Source of the DNA: Branchiostoma floridae | Lineage: Eukaryota > Chordata > Leptocardii > Amphioxiformes > Branchiostomatidae | Length of the DNA: 64,000 bases | Assembly: GCF_000003815.2 (NCBI RefSeq) | Contig: NC_049990.1 | Coordinates: forward strand, 8,282,758-8,346,757 | Reading direction: 5' to 3' | Translations under genes and position numbers: made by a program | The notes under the pieces: generated by a model | The model's input: only the letters and a program-made list of their open reading frames with translations | What the model was told of the DNA's origin: nothing | Database searches by the model: none | Shown here: positions 19,542 to 34,500 of the stretch, piece after piece | How positions within the stretch are numbered: the first letter of the stretch is position 1 | Layout of the letters: the number at the start of each line of letters is the position of its first letter

Positions 19542-22500
19542 CTGTAAAGCAAGAACAGCATGTTGTAAGAATTCAAACCAAGCTGATTTATAAAGAAAAT
19601 TATATTAAGGGAAAAGAATTGCATGCCAGTCAACTAAATCAGCACCTTACAAGTCTTTCTCAGTCTTCTTATTTGTGAAACTAGCAAATGGCAACACTGT
19701 TCCTAACACTGGAAATAGCGCATGCTCTAGCTGTCTCGGCAGATCTCTGTCTGTGAGGGACTTAGATCTTAGATCTCTAGGTAACTAATTTCTTACGCAT
19801 GCGTGTTACTGTCTATGTAACAAGGTGTTAGTCTTTATGCTGATACTTCAAACTAAGAGCACACATGTTACAATAGATGAGAGACTAGTACCATAGAGCA
19901 AGGAAGGCACTTACAGTTGGGCTGTTGCCTGATGGGAGGAACGGTGAACTCGAGCTGCGCCATGGCGCCCCCTCCGACCTCCGACAGTGCCTGAACCTGC
20001 AGCACGTAAGGTCGGCCTGGGGTCAACCCCTGGATCAGGTGAGTAAACTGGTCCTGGGGGGGACAAACAAGGATAGAACACTGTGATACCAGCTCCTGCC
20101 TTGGGCTGTTGCCAAAAACGTCTTTGGTCACTCGAAATGAGCACAGTCATTAACTACCGACGTATTGAAGCGGTTAGAGAGACAACAACAACTGTACAGC
20201 AACAAATTATTACAGATCTGAAAGGAGAAATAAGGACTTATCACAATGCTAAACTTTCTTCCAACGCAAATGCATACACGGATCAAATTTTCAATGACCA
20301 CTGTCGCCTACTTCAGGATCAACCAATATATGATTACTAACAACACAGATGAGCTTCCATGATAGAATACACTGTGATGTCAGTTCCGCCCCAAGGTGTA
20401 TCCAACACTGTCTTTAGTCACTCAAATCGAGTGTGTCCATGTGCCGTAACAGAGCATTGCATTCGGAACAAATTGTTACAAGATTCAATGCTTGCCATGC
20501 CCCGATGTTGTACCCTTGAGAAAGACACTTTATTCCCATAGCTAACAGTGGAGTGACACCACCAAGCCCCTTATCCAATTGGTATAAAGGGTGCCGATAA
20601 TACAGATTTAATGCACCAGTGTGCCTACATGTGGACATTTGCTCCTGAAAACAGTAAAAGAAAAAGTCGACATCTCTACTAAGCCTACTTAAAAGAAGGG
20701 GCCTAACATTAAAGACTGTCTCACCTTGGGCAGCATTTTTGCCTTTGCACTTGTCCTGTCTATGACAGGAGCCTGGGGTAGGCCGGGGGTCACACCTTTG
20801 GGCGAGGAGACCTGCTCTCCCCACATCACACGGAAACCTGGGGAAGAACAAGTATCCACACGTTAACCAATGAAAGAAAAGTACACAGCTGACAACATAT
20901 AATACTGTCAACACAGATATTTCTGACTAAATGGTCACCACGTAACAATTATACCCAGATGTCAATTCAAGTTTGCTTGTTTGAACCTTCGTTTATTCAT
21001 TTACAAGTTACATGAATAGGTCTGAAACAGCATCTCTTTTCTATTAGCTATTTTAGTTGAGCACACCAGGTCTTTGCGATAAGACCTGGGGCAAATGGCT
21101 TAACATCAAAAAACATTATGCAACTCTTTTCCAGTTGTACCCATATCCAGGCACTGTTGAAATACAGCCCACCGGCTTCACTTGAGTTTGAAATGAATCC
21201 CCATAGTTATCCCATTGACACTGGGTGGTTTCGAACCACGTGCACCTATCTTCGACGAATTTGTTGGGGATCTTCTGCGATAATGGTACCCACCTGTAAC
21301 TGGTTTGTCGGACTGAACAGGCATCCTCCATTTGAACTGTCCCGTCACGTTTCCGTCCGCCATGAAGAACACGAAGGACAGGTTCTGGGGCTGCTGGGGT
21401 ACATCTGGTGCTGCAAATACAGAACAACAGATTCAACTTCAACAATCTTGTAGTTATGGCGACAGCAAGTACATTTTACGGATGACATCCAATCCTCTGA
21501 AGACCCCAAATCTAAACTATGTGGTGTAGCATACTGACCAGGACTTTCTCAGGTGTGGTGTATTGTACCGTAATGTAGTGTTATACTGCAATCATAGACA
21601 AGTGTAGACAATCCTCGACGACGGGGAAAGAGCCATGATGATGATGAGACAAGTGTAGTGTAGTGTAATTACCTCAGTGAAATGGGCTTATTGTACATAG
21701 TGACTGCTGTCTGTCCACAAGATACCTTGAGAATGTCTGGATGGATTGTTTGGATATTCAGTATGTGAATAGGTTTCTATAAGACCTTGAAATGCCCCTA
21801 GTGGTCTGTTACGGTGATGCAGCAAAAATTCTGGCTTTGATATCTCGTGTTCTGGACACGTTAAGGTCATGATATTTGAGTGGTTGATCGCTCTTGAAAG
21901 GAAGAGTAAGGCATGTAGGTTTTGGCCCCTAGTTAATGTTGTGTAGCATAATGACCTGGAGTATGACAGTGTTGCTAGTTAGGTGTAGTTTTAAGTATTT
22001 TGGTGTACTAACCAGGAGTGGGACAGTCTGGCCTCTGCCGTCCCCTGATCCTGATCTCGCGGCACGGCGGACTGTAGAAGCGGATCCCTGTCTCCTTACC
22101 CATCACCCCTTCTGATGACACGGCGTGAACTCTGACTTCGTAGTGACAGTCAAACCTCAGGTCGTAGATGTCAAAGTCAAGATTCTACCGAGAGAGAATG
22201 GAATCATGAACAGGGAAATCATATTTCTTAAGGTCTAACCGGAATCATTACCCAGATAGATCTAAGTAAAATACATTGCCTAAGACGGTACCAACTTGAG
22301 ATTTTTGGTGATGCCTCAGGGGCTAGCCTAATGGGGTCAGTAGGTAGGGATTCTCTACATGCTCCTTTTCCAAGAATCCAGGAATTCATCAGGTATTTCT
22401 GTTGTGTCTTGAGAAAGCACTGTTGTAACATCTGTACCCAAAAGTAGGTTTGCCCAGCGTCGTGCACAACTACTATTTTTCTGGATTTACAGCAAATAGC

Positions 22501-25500
22501 TATAGGGTGTACATTGTTGGTGTGGGTTTCCCAGATTGTTTTTGGTAATTTTTGTTTCCTAGTACAATCTTGTATAATTACAAAATCATGTTGGAAATAC
22601 CAGTGCCTGATGTGTTTCAGTTTAGCATTGAGAAACTATATCTGTCAGATCACTTCAGCCGAGATCTAAAAAAACAGACCCTAATAAAGACCGTAACAAG
22701 AAACACAACAATTTCAGAAGGTAGGAAATCACTACAGAGATTATAGGTACTCACATGAGTGGTGGCCTCCTTGATCCTGCTGAGAAGCGTTCCGTCCCCA
22801 CTGTACCCGTCCCCACACACCGTGGGAACCCACCGCAGCATGAACTTGGTCACAGACTTGTGCGTTTCACCTGATAAGGACGGCAATATTGAATCATAGT
22901 CTTCTTGGTTACTTGCTTAAGTCAAGTCTATCCAGGTTCAAGTACAGATGTATCCCTGTCGGTCATCGCTCGGACTATAGTAAATTCTTGGCTAAATTTT
23001 CTCTATTGGGATCAATTTTCTCTTCTTCAAAGATCTCATACCCCAGTGAAATACATCCCGCTTTGATGAATTTCTTAATGCCATAGCCCTAGCCATCACA
23101 AATGATAGTGATCCTTCCTTTTCTTTGAATCCCAGCTACATTATCTCCCTTCCAAAAGGGGCCAATGGTTGTCCCCATTCTATGGTGGTCCGACATTGAC
23201 CAGCTGTCCATGGACAATAACATACTACTTTCAGGAAGGGGGTGTCAGCGTTAGTGTTGTGGTACCAGAAAATACTGCAAGGGGGCCAAAACTGCTACAT
23301 GTGTGTTTCTTTGGGACAACAAGAGCTTCCCACACACCAAAATTAATTCAAATCTGTCAAAACAATCTTGAGTCACAGATGCAAACACACATACACAACC
23401 AAAAACAAGACCCTCAACAGAGGTGAACCTCCTTCCCTGGAGATAGACTGGGAAGGAGGTAAATAGAAGCCCTTTAAGCAGTTTGACATTCACCTTCAGG
23501 TAGATCCCAGTAGACCTTGGCCTTGACTCTATCGTGGTGGAAGAACGGCTCCTCTATCGACAGGTTCCGTACCACGCTGGGCGAGTGCAGGCGCAGGATC
23601 ATCGGGTTTGGAGGTGTCGGCGGCAACTCTAGAGGGAACAAGTTAATCCTGTCAGCCACATCGGATGGTAATGCTAGTTCACCTTTATGATGGCTTTATG
23701 CATGGCGTAACTTAAATCTGCTGTAGATTGACGGTGATTTCAAACTCAGTCTGCAATATTTTGAAAATATTACAATTTGAAACCACATCTGTTAACTTGA
23801 TATCCTTTAACGAATGGCTGTCAAGCTGAACCAGTTGTTAAGTTTTATAACTCAAACAGCTTCAAACACCTTACCTATGGGGAGGGGGATGGTGCTGAGG
23901 AAGAAGGACTCCCGATCACTGCGTAGTCTCTCATTGTCTCCCCAGTTGGCAAATGCTTGAACCTGTACATGTAAAATTAATGTATCTTTAATATTCAACT
24001 CTTAACAACTGTAAGGCTATTCTCCTACCAGTTATAACAAGGAAAATGAACACAGTAGATTTGATGCTGTTAGTTCCTAAAGACCACCTTCACACAAGTC
24101 AAGGTGTCTAATCATTTCAGAACTGTAATTGGAAACAAGTTAGAAGCCTCACCTGAACAAAGTAGCTAGTATCCGGCTCCAGCCCCTCCAGAGTGATCAT
24201 GGCAGTTCTCACACTCTTTCTGTGCTCCTTCAACTTCATGAGGCCAGGGGTCACGCCCTTTAACCTTTTACTCCAGTACACCCGATACCTGGTGATAGGC
24301 AGGTCGCTGTACGCCGGTGGGTACCAGCGGACGTCTACGGAGATTTTTCCGTCCTTGATGTCGAAGTCGCCCTCAGTTAGGTTCCATGGAGGACTTGGAG
24401 CCGCAGGATCTGCAACAAAAAGCCAAAGCATAACTTCCAATTCTCCAAGTATTCTATTACACCACTTCTGCCTGACATGTAATATTCACATCACCTCAGA
24501 CTCTCAGTCATACAGCGGATGGTACCTGACCAGTGATATGCTAAAGACATACGTAGTACAGATGAACATGAGATGAGGCAAGATTTCAAGTTCATTAATT
24601 GCTGGTGTCTGCATGAGTGATAAGGAATACTGGGATTTCCCTAGCAAACCCTGGACTTGCAATCAAGAGATTTCAATTTGGGCATTTAGATACTAGTATC
24701 ACTGAGACAGTTTTGGCTTGGCATTGGGGAAGGATTCTGCTTTATAGTTGCAGCTTGCGGAAAGCTTTGGACCAAGATGATAATATCCCACCTTTCCTGA
24801 GCCTCTCGGCCTTGCTGGGTTCGCTGAAGCCCCTGGTGCCGTTCTCGTTCACTGCGGCCAGCCGCCACTGGTACCATCTGCCTCGATGTGCCTTCACAAC
24901 GGTGGCCTGGGACGTTGTCTGTAAAGCATGAGGATATAGTGAGCAAAACTTGCGGCTGACACTCACACAAAAATATACTGTGGCTTGGGACATTGTCTGC
25001 ACAGGATGAGGACATTATGAGCAAACCTTGTGTCTGACAAGCACTGTTTATGCTATTAGCTATTTCAGATGATATTTTCTTTCATTTAGTGCTTTGTACA
25101 ATATAAGAAATGTATGCATCAATGTTTCCACTATGAAAATATGAACAATCTCTACTTCTATCACAAAGTTCTGAAAGGATTTTATCTAGACAAAAATCAA
25201 CTATTCGTCTGTTCATCTCCAAGCAGGAAAGTTGGGACCAATTTCCAAAAAAATCCAAAAGTTGAGACACCACATTTTGTCAATGAAAATATGACCGCTC
25301 TGCACCTATCGCCTAAGATATACATCTCAAAATGTGACAATATAGAGTTTGTAGTGTGAAAGATTCTACAAATAAGGATTTGTTCTAAAAAAAACACTAC
25401 ATTTACCTGTTCCACAAGCTCCCAGTCGGACATGTCGTCCTCCTTGACATACTTCCCCACCGCTGACCGCTCCTGAAGCAGGAACACTGCATGGTCAAAC

Positions 25501-28500
25501 TTCTTCTGCGATGACCACTCCACAACGATGGACTGGCCCTTCTTGGTTTCTATGGCAACAGGACGTTCTGCAAAACGTGGAGGTGTTCCTAGAAGGCAAC
25601 ACAAAAGAACATTATTAAGTCATTCGATCTTTATACTCTTTTGAGTTTTCCAGCTGTTATGTTTAGACAATAACATTGCATCAATCTTCAATTCATAAGG
25701 CTTAGATATCTTAACTGGAAATTCAGTAAAGGCAACAGGGTTTCATTCAGCATGATACATTCGAGTAAGTATTTCAGTTAATTTCCAAATACGACCATGG
25801 GTGCATTTTAGAAGGTCTTTAAAATAGACCAATGGAGTCTCATTCAGCACCAAGGACATAAACATGATGTTTATAATATGTGTAGCAGTCAGCATTTTAG
25901 TATTATAAGTATGGTCAAACCATATTGTCACAATTTCATACATTTGTACTGATGTTGTTGATTCACGTTTCATTCAGCACCAAGGATAATGCCATGATAC
26001 TTATAATGAATACCCAAATAAGCATTTAGGTGTAATAAGTGTGGTCAATCCATGTTGTCACAATTTCATAAATTTGTAGTGAAGTACTGTTGTTGTTCAG
26101 GTCAAAGTCTAGAGTCATGTTTCATTCAGCACCAAGGACAAAACCATGGCTCTCATAAGAAGCAAGCATTTATGATAGATATGTGTGGTCGAACCATGAA
26201 TATCATTGATGTTATCACTATTTAATACACTACAGTTATTGAGGTAAAAGCCAGCAGTCATGCGAAAGAGCACAACTGACAGATCGAAGCCTGGCTCAAT
26301 GCATCCCGTGTAGCTGGTAAATGATAAAATCCATGTTCATGCCATCCCCTCCTAAAACATTTACACTGGCTTAGAGGTAAGTTTTGGGGATTACACTGAT
26401 ACAGGAAACAGCTTATGAGCCAAGCCTCAACAGCCTGCCTGGCTTACCGAAGCAACCAAATAATCCATACAGCCAACGTATGTGTTATTCATAACCTTGT
26501 AATAGCTACTTCATTATTCATCATGCGAAACTGCCGTCCGTCGCTGATTCATAAAGCTACAACGTGCCGGCCCTTTGACTGAATGCATTGTATAAGGTCA
26601 TGTTCATGTATATAAGGATAACATTGTGTAATACTATATAGTTTCCTAATGTTGTGTCAGAAAAGATACATGTATCCTATGCAATGGACATATAACTCTG
26701 ATGCAACATTGATCGAAGATTCAACTACAGGTAAAACCACCATGAAGTCTATTGTAACTGCAAGACAACAGCTCCTGTACATGCCTGACAACATATTGTA
26801 ACTGAGGCACCATTTTGGTCAAGATTAAAGGTGTCTAGTTGCTATGACAGTTGACTTTCTATCCGATTATTGATAAATACACACAATTCAGCCAGGCTCA
26901 TCACACGGAGTCCTGAATATGAATATTACGTTCTTGTACAGTGCTCAATGTGTCTCTTTGTTCACAGCAATGGCAGACACTTGACTCCCTTGTCTACATC
27001 TATAATCCTTGTTTGTTATCAGCAAGCTGTTACTGTGTCAGTTACTATAATTAAACGTCACACAAATGCTAGACACTGTGCTTTTGTTGTGTAGCATATG
27101 TGGTATGGCATAACAGCTGGTGTAGACGTATGCCGTATATGGATCACACACATCTGAATCTATTATGTATTGATTTATGTTAAACATATCTGTATGTGTG
27201 GTTGATGAAAAAAGAGTATAGGAATTGTAATATTTAATATGGCAAACTTTTCACAAAGGACACCTAAAACTGATTACTTCCAAAGGGACAATCAAAGGGA
27301 GTGATACATCATCACAAGTCAAGCAGTCTCTTTCATATGTGTCGCTGCAGCTGATTGGTTTGGGGAAATTCAAGGGTAGGAGATTGCAGAATCCAATTTC
27401 CTGTATTGTCTCTACGGGGACCTCATCCAACTTTCATTTTGATCCAATTTGGCACCAAAAATTCCCCCCTGCTCGCGGTCAGCACTTTTGAGTAATGAGG
27501 TAAAAATGAGGTAAAACGTGTGAAATTATCCTTCCATGTTCTGTATTATGAGCAAAACATGACCCTTGGCTCCCTCAGCTTTTTATACAATTTTTGCCTT
27601 TATTTGATTAGGAAGAATTTAAAACATCCTGTACATCTGATTTTGTCGTAATCAACTTCACATACCTGCACAACTTTTTGTAACTCAATGATGCAAAATG
27701 ACATTGGAACATGTTCTCTGATTTTCTTTGATTTCATTAATTTTATAGAATTTTCCACAAAGCTCAGAGGAACTTTGGTTAACCTATGGACAGAAAGAAA
27801 TCCATATGAATAAGGCTCCAGATCAATAAAGTGATTGGCATGAAATAGTGCCTTGGTCGTCTGCTTTATTTGATGTGAAAAAATACTAAGTTCAAGGAAA
27901 TTTTTTCATACTACGTCTTTCTACACTTTTTTCCATTTCTGTATGGCACATTTGTTATGCTGCTTGGTATGCAGCTTTTTGTCAAAATGAAACCTCTTAT
28001 ATCTACCTAAAAAGGACATCAAAGCAGCTCACTCCCTATAAAAACTTTTATTGACAAAAACGGTCTCAAATCTAAACATCATAAACCATTCTCTATTGTA
28101 CCACCATAATAAGCCAAAACCATCATCATAAATTCTCCACTTTTTTTTTTACAGTTTTCTCATTTCTTTTCACAAATTTGTTGTTCAATCTGTCCCTGGT
28201 ATTTTCCTTGCTGTGCAGAAAATGATAGAAAATAACCACAAAGTCCAAAGGGACCATCAGAAATCATTAAGCTCCAATCGGTAACCCCCGGCCCAATCCA
28301 TAATGTATTTCTAACCCAAACAGCCATTTGATTTGGAATCACTCCCTCACAAAACATCATCATCAATTAATCTCCAACCATCATCGAACTACTAAATCTT
28401 TCCTGTATGACATCATCCCCTTTGTCTGCTCTGCAATTTTCGTTTTCATTCATGAATTAGGCAAAAACATTTATATTCTTTTCATCACATACAGGAATTT

Positions 28501-31500
28501 GTGGTAGATTGATATTCTCCCGATTCTGCAATGCTTAATTTCACCATTTATCATTCCTATACACATATTCTCACAAAAAGGGAAAGGCTTCAGATCTAAT
28601 CTCCTTTTATGAATATTATAATAAGCAAGTTTGTGCTAAATGTGCAGTGTTAAAGCTACTTTGGGAAACACAGGAAAAACAATGGATGTTGTTCTTTTCC
28701 AAAATCGTATCTTATTACCTGGATATCTAACCTTCATCGACATACTTTGAGAAAGAGCTTGAAAAGTTGAAATACCTCTTATTTATCAACGTTGGCATTC
28801 GGGTTTAACCAGATTTCGGGAGGATGGACCCCACTCATGTTTTATACAATTCATCTAATACAGACTTTATTGATTTTGGGTAAATATGAGGCTTTGGTCG
28901 ACCTCCATCAGAACTCATGAAAGATTCAGCTAGGGGATTGGATGACCACTCAGGGGACCGTGATGGCTGTGGACCTGTCTGGGAGGGGCGATACAGACAC
29001 ACACATCATCATTTTCACCTCGTAAACCTCACCCAGCCATGAACCACTCTCCGGGTGATGCTCGTCGTAACGACTGGGGGTTCACACGGTCTGGGGGAAA
29101 CTCAACCACCAAAACTTTTCTGGGACTTCTGGCTATCTTTGTTGGGCATGAAGTTAGGCTGTTATGATTTGATTACATGGATGACATACTCCAGGCACCC
29201 TAAAAGTCATGCAAGCAAACGAAAGCAATAAGAACAGCGAGGGTTTTTAATTTGTGACACAAAACAAGTCAGAACTTATACAATGGCAGATTTGGCACAG
29301 TATCTGTCTTCAATAAAAAAATATGAATAAAAAAAGTGGTCATAAAGTGCTATAATTTTGCAACATTTCATTTTTCATTCATCTACCAGTAGACTAAGTA
29401 TATTTTGTCCTTCTGGATGCTATGGGGACCTAAAGCCAGCAGACCTGTGTATGTTGGTACATTAAACCTCTACACATAAAAAAAACCCAACATACTTATC
29501 ATACAGTAGAGGAGACGTGACCTGCTGTGCTTGGCTCAAATAAACGAGCCATAGCTAAGCCGCATTGGTCTGCTGCTAATGAGAAAACATCATGCTTCAT
29601 CGTCAGTCTGCGGTCGCTCCCTTTATTACCTTAATAGTTTACCTTTTACATCTTGTGAACTATAAGGTAATCTACCAATGGTACCAGCCTTTTTGTAGTG
29701 ATCAGTTGACTGCATCATACATTTGTACGTTTGTAAGTCTGCTACCATCTTGTGTTAAAAAACAACCCAGCGCTAGGACAGGCATTAAGTGAGGAGTTAT
29801 TCAAACCATTGGTGGAAGGCTTACATTTGAGTAGAACTGTTTGCAGCGGAAGCAATAATCACGAAGTGATTCCCTAATAAGCCTTTATGCACGCTCAGAA
29901 TGATATGATCTGAAAACTTTCTGACAAAGAACAATATCATCGGATCAGATCAGTGCCGACTGTGAAATATTCATCATAATCATATACAAAATCTGCTGTT
30001 ATCCCACAGGGATTCCATCAGAAATGGCTTGCCTGTCTGTTCTGAGGACATGTGATTACCAGTTGGGAATAGTTATGGATTTCAAATAATGCTTTACCGA
30101 GACCAAATTTTTCTTCCATTTTGTCATCAGACAGGTTTTCATGCTCCATTTGTCGACTGCCTAGTATCTAGATCTGTAATCATAAATAGTGAATTTCTGC
30201 AGAGTCAATATCAAGTTTTTGCTGGTGTAATATTGGTGTTCATGGCTGGTGGACAATCACGCATGATCGCATTGCAATGGACAACGGCTCATGAAGTTTC
30301 GTGCGAGCGTACTCTCTCAAGCGAGAGAGATGAAATTTCACAACACACACTTTGGCCATAAACCTATCAAATTACTCCCGAAACTAACAAAAAGTGGCAG
30401 CGACAAGCTATAACGTGGTTGTAATGCATTGTTCTAATTTGATGCTGACTGAAATTTATATATTACCAAGTCATGACAACTTCAAGCAATAAAATTGGTT
30501 TCGACGGTTTATAACATACCTGTATGTCTATTGAGGGGTTCTTGACAAGTATGGCCACATCCATTGGGACAACACTTGAGCGCCCCCTTGCAGTCCTGAT
30601 CAGCACTGCAGCTCTCCACACACGCTGCAGCAAAGCCCTGTGCGTCCTCTGGGGCAGGGCAGTCCCCCTGTTTGTTGGTGCTGGTGTAGCTGAGGTAGTC
30701 GCAGGTGCTGTTGCAGAGAGAGTGGCCTTGGACTGTAGGTAGCGACTGTTGAGAGACAAAACAATAAGCTATTGTTAGCATATTAACTAGACAAAGACCC
30801 TACAATAGGAAAGACCATGAAGGCCTACTTTTAAGCAGGTATCTCACAGGACTGAGCCAAATTGCGCCAGGCATTCTTAAATAGGATGCAAACCGGCACA
30901 CAGTCTAGCAAGACACCCAATTTAATTTGTAAATACAGATTTTTTTAACGTGCTCGAGTCATGGTTCCCCTCAAGCAAAGGACCTCCATTTTGCATCCCA
31001 TCTAAGATGACATCCCTAACCAAACCTATCTAATTGTACTTAATTTTTGACCTGAGTGGAGTGAGGCAATTGGTGTAAAGGTGAAGTCATGCTAAATGGA
31101 ACACTTGTACATACAGTACCAGACAGGTTTTCCGGTTGGTGCATCAACCATCCACTTTGGACATGGGCCAGGTGCTTCAGACAACTTTTTTCCTCTTAAG
31201 ATTCCTATCTCTGTCGAGGAATTCTAACTATGCATGTCTCTTATTAACTTTCCACTTCAAGAAATTATCCGTTCATCAATTTGGACTCAATTGGATTTAT
31301 ACAGCAAGGTGACTCAACTGAACACAACATCGAAAAAAAATTTGTTTCTTCATTTGCGATGTCTAACTCTTACTACAACAATTCATCAGCAACATTTGGA
31401 AACGAATAATGTTATGAACATAATCTTTGCATTACCCGTTAAGATATGCACACTGACATTGCTGTGCCATACGAGCCTTGCTACATTACTCCTGACATTT

Positions 31501-34500
31501 TTACAGGCAGTTGTTCGGCAGTTGAGAAATGTCAACACAACCCCCTGGAAGGTTCTAATTGGCACAATTTGCAGACAAAAGGAGGGCACTTTGTCCTAGA
31601 CAAATGCCCGGGCCCGTAACATTTCGGCAGACAAATGGCGTGGTTCCCTCCCTAATCAATGCACAGGGAATCACGGGTTCCCCTCCTCCAGTGAAATGTC
31701 TCATCTACACAGCACTCCACAAACGGCCCAATTTTCAGCTGCTAGGCTGTCAAAATTGTTCTGTATTCTGTATGCAGTTTTGTAGCTGTTGCCATTCGTT
31801 GTATCCTTTACAATTGTCAAGCAATAAAGTTCATTCATTTAATGATTTTGAAAAAAGCAAGCACATATCCTTGATCATGTACTACATGTAAATGATGTCA
31901 TACTTTAGTTTACGAAGAAGTCAGTCTTTTCTATAAGAAATGATTTATTCATCAGTCTACACAGTTATCAAATCCCTTGTTTGTTTGCCTTTAATGATGT
32001 CAATATAACTACATTATGGGTTACCTATTACAGAAATGTTTATAGATCTTACACATTTAGTTTGTCTCTATGTATGTCAGTCAGTGTCATCTTTTATTTG
32101 CTATGGGTCTGAGAACTCGAAATAAAGAGTTGATAAATCTTCTCCCCCAAATGAAAAGTTTCTTTATGACTCTGAACAGGAGAGAACACCTTGTTTCCCT
32201 TTGATCTCGCCACCCTGCCCTTCGCCTAACGACGATGGTGATGATGAATAGAGACAGGTAGTACTACGTTACAACCCATCTTTATTTTTCACTTCATCAC
32301 CCTTGCCAATCCACTACCTCATTACTGCGCTCTATACAGGCCCACCCAGATCAATATGCTCATGTTTGTTGAAATATGGTGCCAAGATTAACAATCTCGT
32401 GGGAAATTTGCAGAGAGGGAGCCCCGTGATGACACGGTACGGGGAAAAATCCACACGGCACTCCATTTTTTGCTCATATCAAAATTACCAGACTGCGATG
32501 GTGGGATATATTGGATGTGGTAGTTAGGGGAGAGGTAGCGTTGCCGGATAGCGGTCGATTATAGGTCTTTTTCGCGAAATGAGGGAGTGCCGGTAAAGTG
32601 AGCTCGACAACACCCAGCGTGTTGCCTTCGCGGCCAATATCTTTTACGGCAAAATCTGGGCGTCCGAGAGCCATATGGTCTGGCCAAGGTGACCAGTTCG
32701 AAGGGTCAGCACAAGAAACGATTGGGAGAGGGCAGATTTTAATTCTGAAGGAAGGGCTGTGTGATGCAGGGGTGAGTAAAAGTCAGCCAGGCACTTAGCT
32801 AATGAGGCAGAGAAGTGGTTTATTGGCGATCTGTCAAGACTCAGGGAGAGAGGATGGAGACAGCCGGCCTGCTTGACACACCGTTTTTCACAATTACCGA
32901 CGCTTTAGAGACGGATAACAGGCATTATCGGCGAACAGAAAATTACCCCGATAACTATGGCAAGAGCATCTGGAAGATGGGCGCAGTCTCGCTCGCCAAT
33001 CAAACTTTCTTTCCGTGAGTGTTTATTAGGATGTCAGTTGCGCTGTCACTATACAGTTTTTCTCCGCACATACATTGTAGGGGTGTTTTGATGAGTCAAC
33101 AATGAGTAAGAGAAAACTGAACGTGTTCCAGCTCTCAAATCTTGACAGCAGTCCAAGATGATAAACTGCCAGTGAAGACCTTTTAGCACTTAAGAGCACT
33201 TCAACCTCCTTCATTAGGGCAGCTAATTTTGCTCCAGAAAACACCCCAAACTTTTGGCCAGCCTCAGGAAAGCTTTTGACACTTTCTTGGCTCTCTTCAT
33301 GCATAACTGCATGCTTCACTAACTCTTACCAGCTTCACAAAGCACATCTCACAAAAGAGTCCCAACAGAAACATCATCTTTTTGATTTGCTAAAATATAC
33401 TGAAGTGTAGAACAAAGGAAGGTGATGTCCAAGTGGAAAAATTCCATATAACAATAGCAAGCCGTAAGTGGTAGCAGAACAAAAGACTTAAACAAACCAA
33501 AAACAATCCGAAAAATGGCTATTGAATGTAAAGTACTGTAAATTTTTACATTTTTGCAGTTTTTTATGTGGCCACTTGCCGATAAGTCATCCGTCTTCGA
33601 ACATATCCTAAGTCTTCCATTGTGTTATTACGTATTTCAACTACAAGCTCAAATATACTGTAAACTCTTGACTTTGACATTCAACTTAGGCAAACTTAAA
33701 GCAAATTTACAGTATTTATAAGGGTAGTTATGATTTTCTTGTCACGCAAGATGGAGGCATTTAAATGGAAGGAGGGAAACTTGTTGAAAGACATTTGTAT
33801 GGGGGCGCTGCCAGTCACACCTTGAGGCTGATAGCTGTTGAATAGAAGCTGTCAAGGCTGGTAAATGGTCAGAACCGCAGATGAGGGAACTGTCACGCTC
33901 GCCAGGCACTTCTTGACCTCACTCGTTGGGAAAGGTCGAAACGGGCGGGGAGAGCCAAACCTGTTCTTAACAACGCTGATAGAAAAAGGGTGGGAAGTGT
34001 GCTTAAATAGCATGTCACTGGCAACCTTGTCGAGATTTATATCTCAATTCTAGCCAGGGGTGTCTCCAGCTTTAATTTTTTCCCATCCGGTCAGTTATTG
34101 CTTGGTAGCCCGTGTTGTTGATTTTTCTTAAATTCTTTATCAGTCTCATGCCATGATGCTTTTTATTAGTATTTATCGTTAAATACTTAAACATTGTGGA
34201 AAAGAATCACATATTTGAAGTGTTCAAGAAAAGGATGTCCCAACATCAATTAATTCCTGCAGGCCACATGTGGCAAGTCTTCTCCTGCCTGACACTTAAT
34301 GTTCATTGACTAGCAATTACAAGTGATAAAGTGCTCCTGAGAGGCGAACCTACCAATACTTAAGCTCATCACACTTCGTAATCTGTGCTGTGCTGCTCAT
34401 CCTCTCTGCAAATACCTGTTATCTTACGACAGTAACTCACTGTACAATACCTTAATGTCCAAATGTTAGCACTTCAAGGCGGCTCTAATTACCCTATTAC

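Noticed and set aside
20414-20914. A 166-codon minus-strand frame overlapping an ANOS1 exon
   Set aside because: It reads a different frame from the fibronectin III sequence; the true exon is 20725-20837.
21225-21245. tRNA-like B box on the minus strand
   Set aside because: No matching A box, acceptor stem or anticodon loop was found.
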